Positions 4,994-5,388 of a stretch of DNA of 5,388 nt are shown piece by piece. Both the position numbers and the translations under genes were made by a program. Each line of letters starts with the position of its first letter. The stretch's first letter is position 1. Source of the DNA: CAZGSV01 sp964528605 (lineage in GTDB: Bacteria > Armatimonadota > Zipacnadia > CAZGSV01); contig CAZGSV010000160.1 in the NCBI GenBank assembly GCA_964528605.1, forward strand, positions 1-5,388, written 5' to 3'. The notes below the pieces were generated by a model, which was not told the DNA's origin, ran no database searches, and saw only the letters and a program-made list of their open reading frames with translations.

Positions 4994-5388
4994 CTAATAG
5001 ATATCGGCAAGCAGTGAGCGCAGGTAGGCGATGTCCAGGCGCGCGGCGCGGCGCACGTCGCCACGGCCACAGTACTCGATGCACATAGGCACCTGGAGAT
5101 CGTGCTGGCGGGCGGCGGTCAGGATGGCATAGTAGTCGAGGTTACCCTCTTCGAGCAACTGACTGAAGTCGAAGTGATTACCGACCTGCCGGGCGTTCTT
5201 AAGATGCAGATAGCCGATGTAGTCGCGCAGCATTTCAATGGCGCGCGCGGGAGGCTCGGCGCCGGGGGTGGCGAGGATATTGCCGGGATCCAGGGTGGCC
5301 TTGATGCGCGGAGAGCCGACGGCGCGCAGGAGGTCGCGGGTGGAGCGGGCGCGATCGTGCAGCGTGTGCATGTGGATCTCCAGGGTCA
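4994..5388 (-). CDS. Sugar phosphate isomerase/epimerase, C-terminal part (5' end outside window)
   Basis: The frame runs from the right edge to a TAG at 4994-4996 and shows 130 residues; the true start lies beyond 5388, since coding-like sequence (TLEIH) precedes the first visible Met. It matches the second half of the xylose isomerase-like TIM barrel (PF01261 type): LEIH (fragment E3, metal ligand), the strand IKATLDPGN (28-36, D33 ligand), YLHLKNAR (59-66, H61 ligand), the NLDYYAILTAAR helix (82-93), and VPMCIEY (99-105, E104 ligand). All four expected divalent-metal ligands seem present. The usual HxKD is HLKN here, a known variant. Members interconvert keto and aldo sugars, epimerise sugars or dehydrate inosose (IolE type); which one applies cannot be decided from the fragment. 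It lies 37 bp upstream of the aminotransferase gene in the same direction, so co-transcription is likely. Confidence 0.88.
   Translation of the reverse strand, partial: TLEIHMHTLHDRARSTRDLLRAVGSPRIKATLDPGNILATPGAEPPARAIEMLRDYIGYLHLKNARQVGNHFDFSQLLEEGNLDYYAILTAARQHDLQVPMCIEYCGRGDVRRAARLDIAYLRSLLADIY

Noticed and set aside
4621..5088. 155-residue plus-strand frame over the aminotransferase start
   Set aside because: Antisense shadow with Gly/Ala/Asp-rich low complexity; it crosses two real genes.

Overview
The window is GC-rich bacterial DNA with strong Shine-Dalgarno sites. It encodes two exported proteins, one of them shaped like an outer-membrane beta-barrel, which suggests a diderm host. 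The gene mix (stand-alone ceramidase-type hydrolase, DegT-type aminotransferase beside a TIM-barrel sugar isomerase, short GTAG-led palindromes) would fit Armatimonadota, Planctomycetota, Hydrogenedentota or relatives. That placement is a guess from gene content, as no marker gene is present.

Layout. Left part, plus strand: the C-terminal end of an HNH endonuclease-type protein (3-188), a 242-bp gap, then a small protein with two predicted membrane helices (431-874). A 100-residue unknown ORF (915-1217, minus) converges on it. From there to the right edge every gene is on the minus strand. At about 1228-1376 lies a dense cluster of small palindromes, several led by GTAG in the manner of REP/BIME elements. 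Then come a secreted neutral/alkaline ceramidase-like hydrolase (1445-2752), an exported beta-rich protein with a YjbH-like start (2894-3535), a DegT/DnrJ/EryC1/StrS-family PLP aminotransferase (3658-4956) and the C-terminal part of a sugar phosphate isomerase/epimerase (4994 to the right edge).

How the genes fit together. The isomerase and aminotransferase are 37 bp apart in the same direction and probably form one operon acting on a sugar or cyclitol: the isomerase family handles keto/aldo sugars and the aminotransferase family aminates keto-sugars or inososes. The beta-barrel-like gene and the ceramidase-like gene follow, but each has its own strong Shine-Dalgarno. They are separated by a 13-bp perfect hairpin and a plausible sigma70-type promoter, so they look like separate units. 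The left-hand genes appear unrelated; the HNH fragment hints at a restriction or mobile-DNA function whose main body lies outside the window.

The most interesting structure is the palindrome cluster at 1228-1376. Its last hairpin arm supplies the only apparent ribosome-binding sequence of the unknown ORF at 915-1217. I see no convincing wholly new system in the window; the candidates are listed with their tests.
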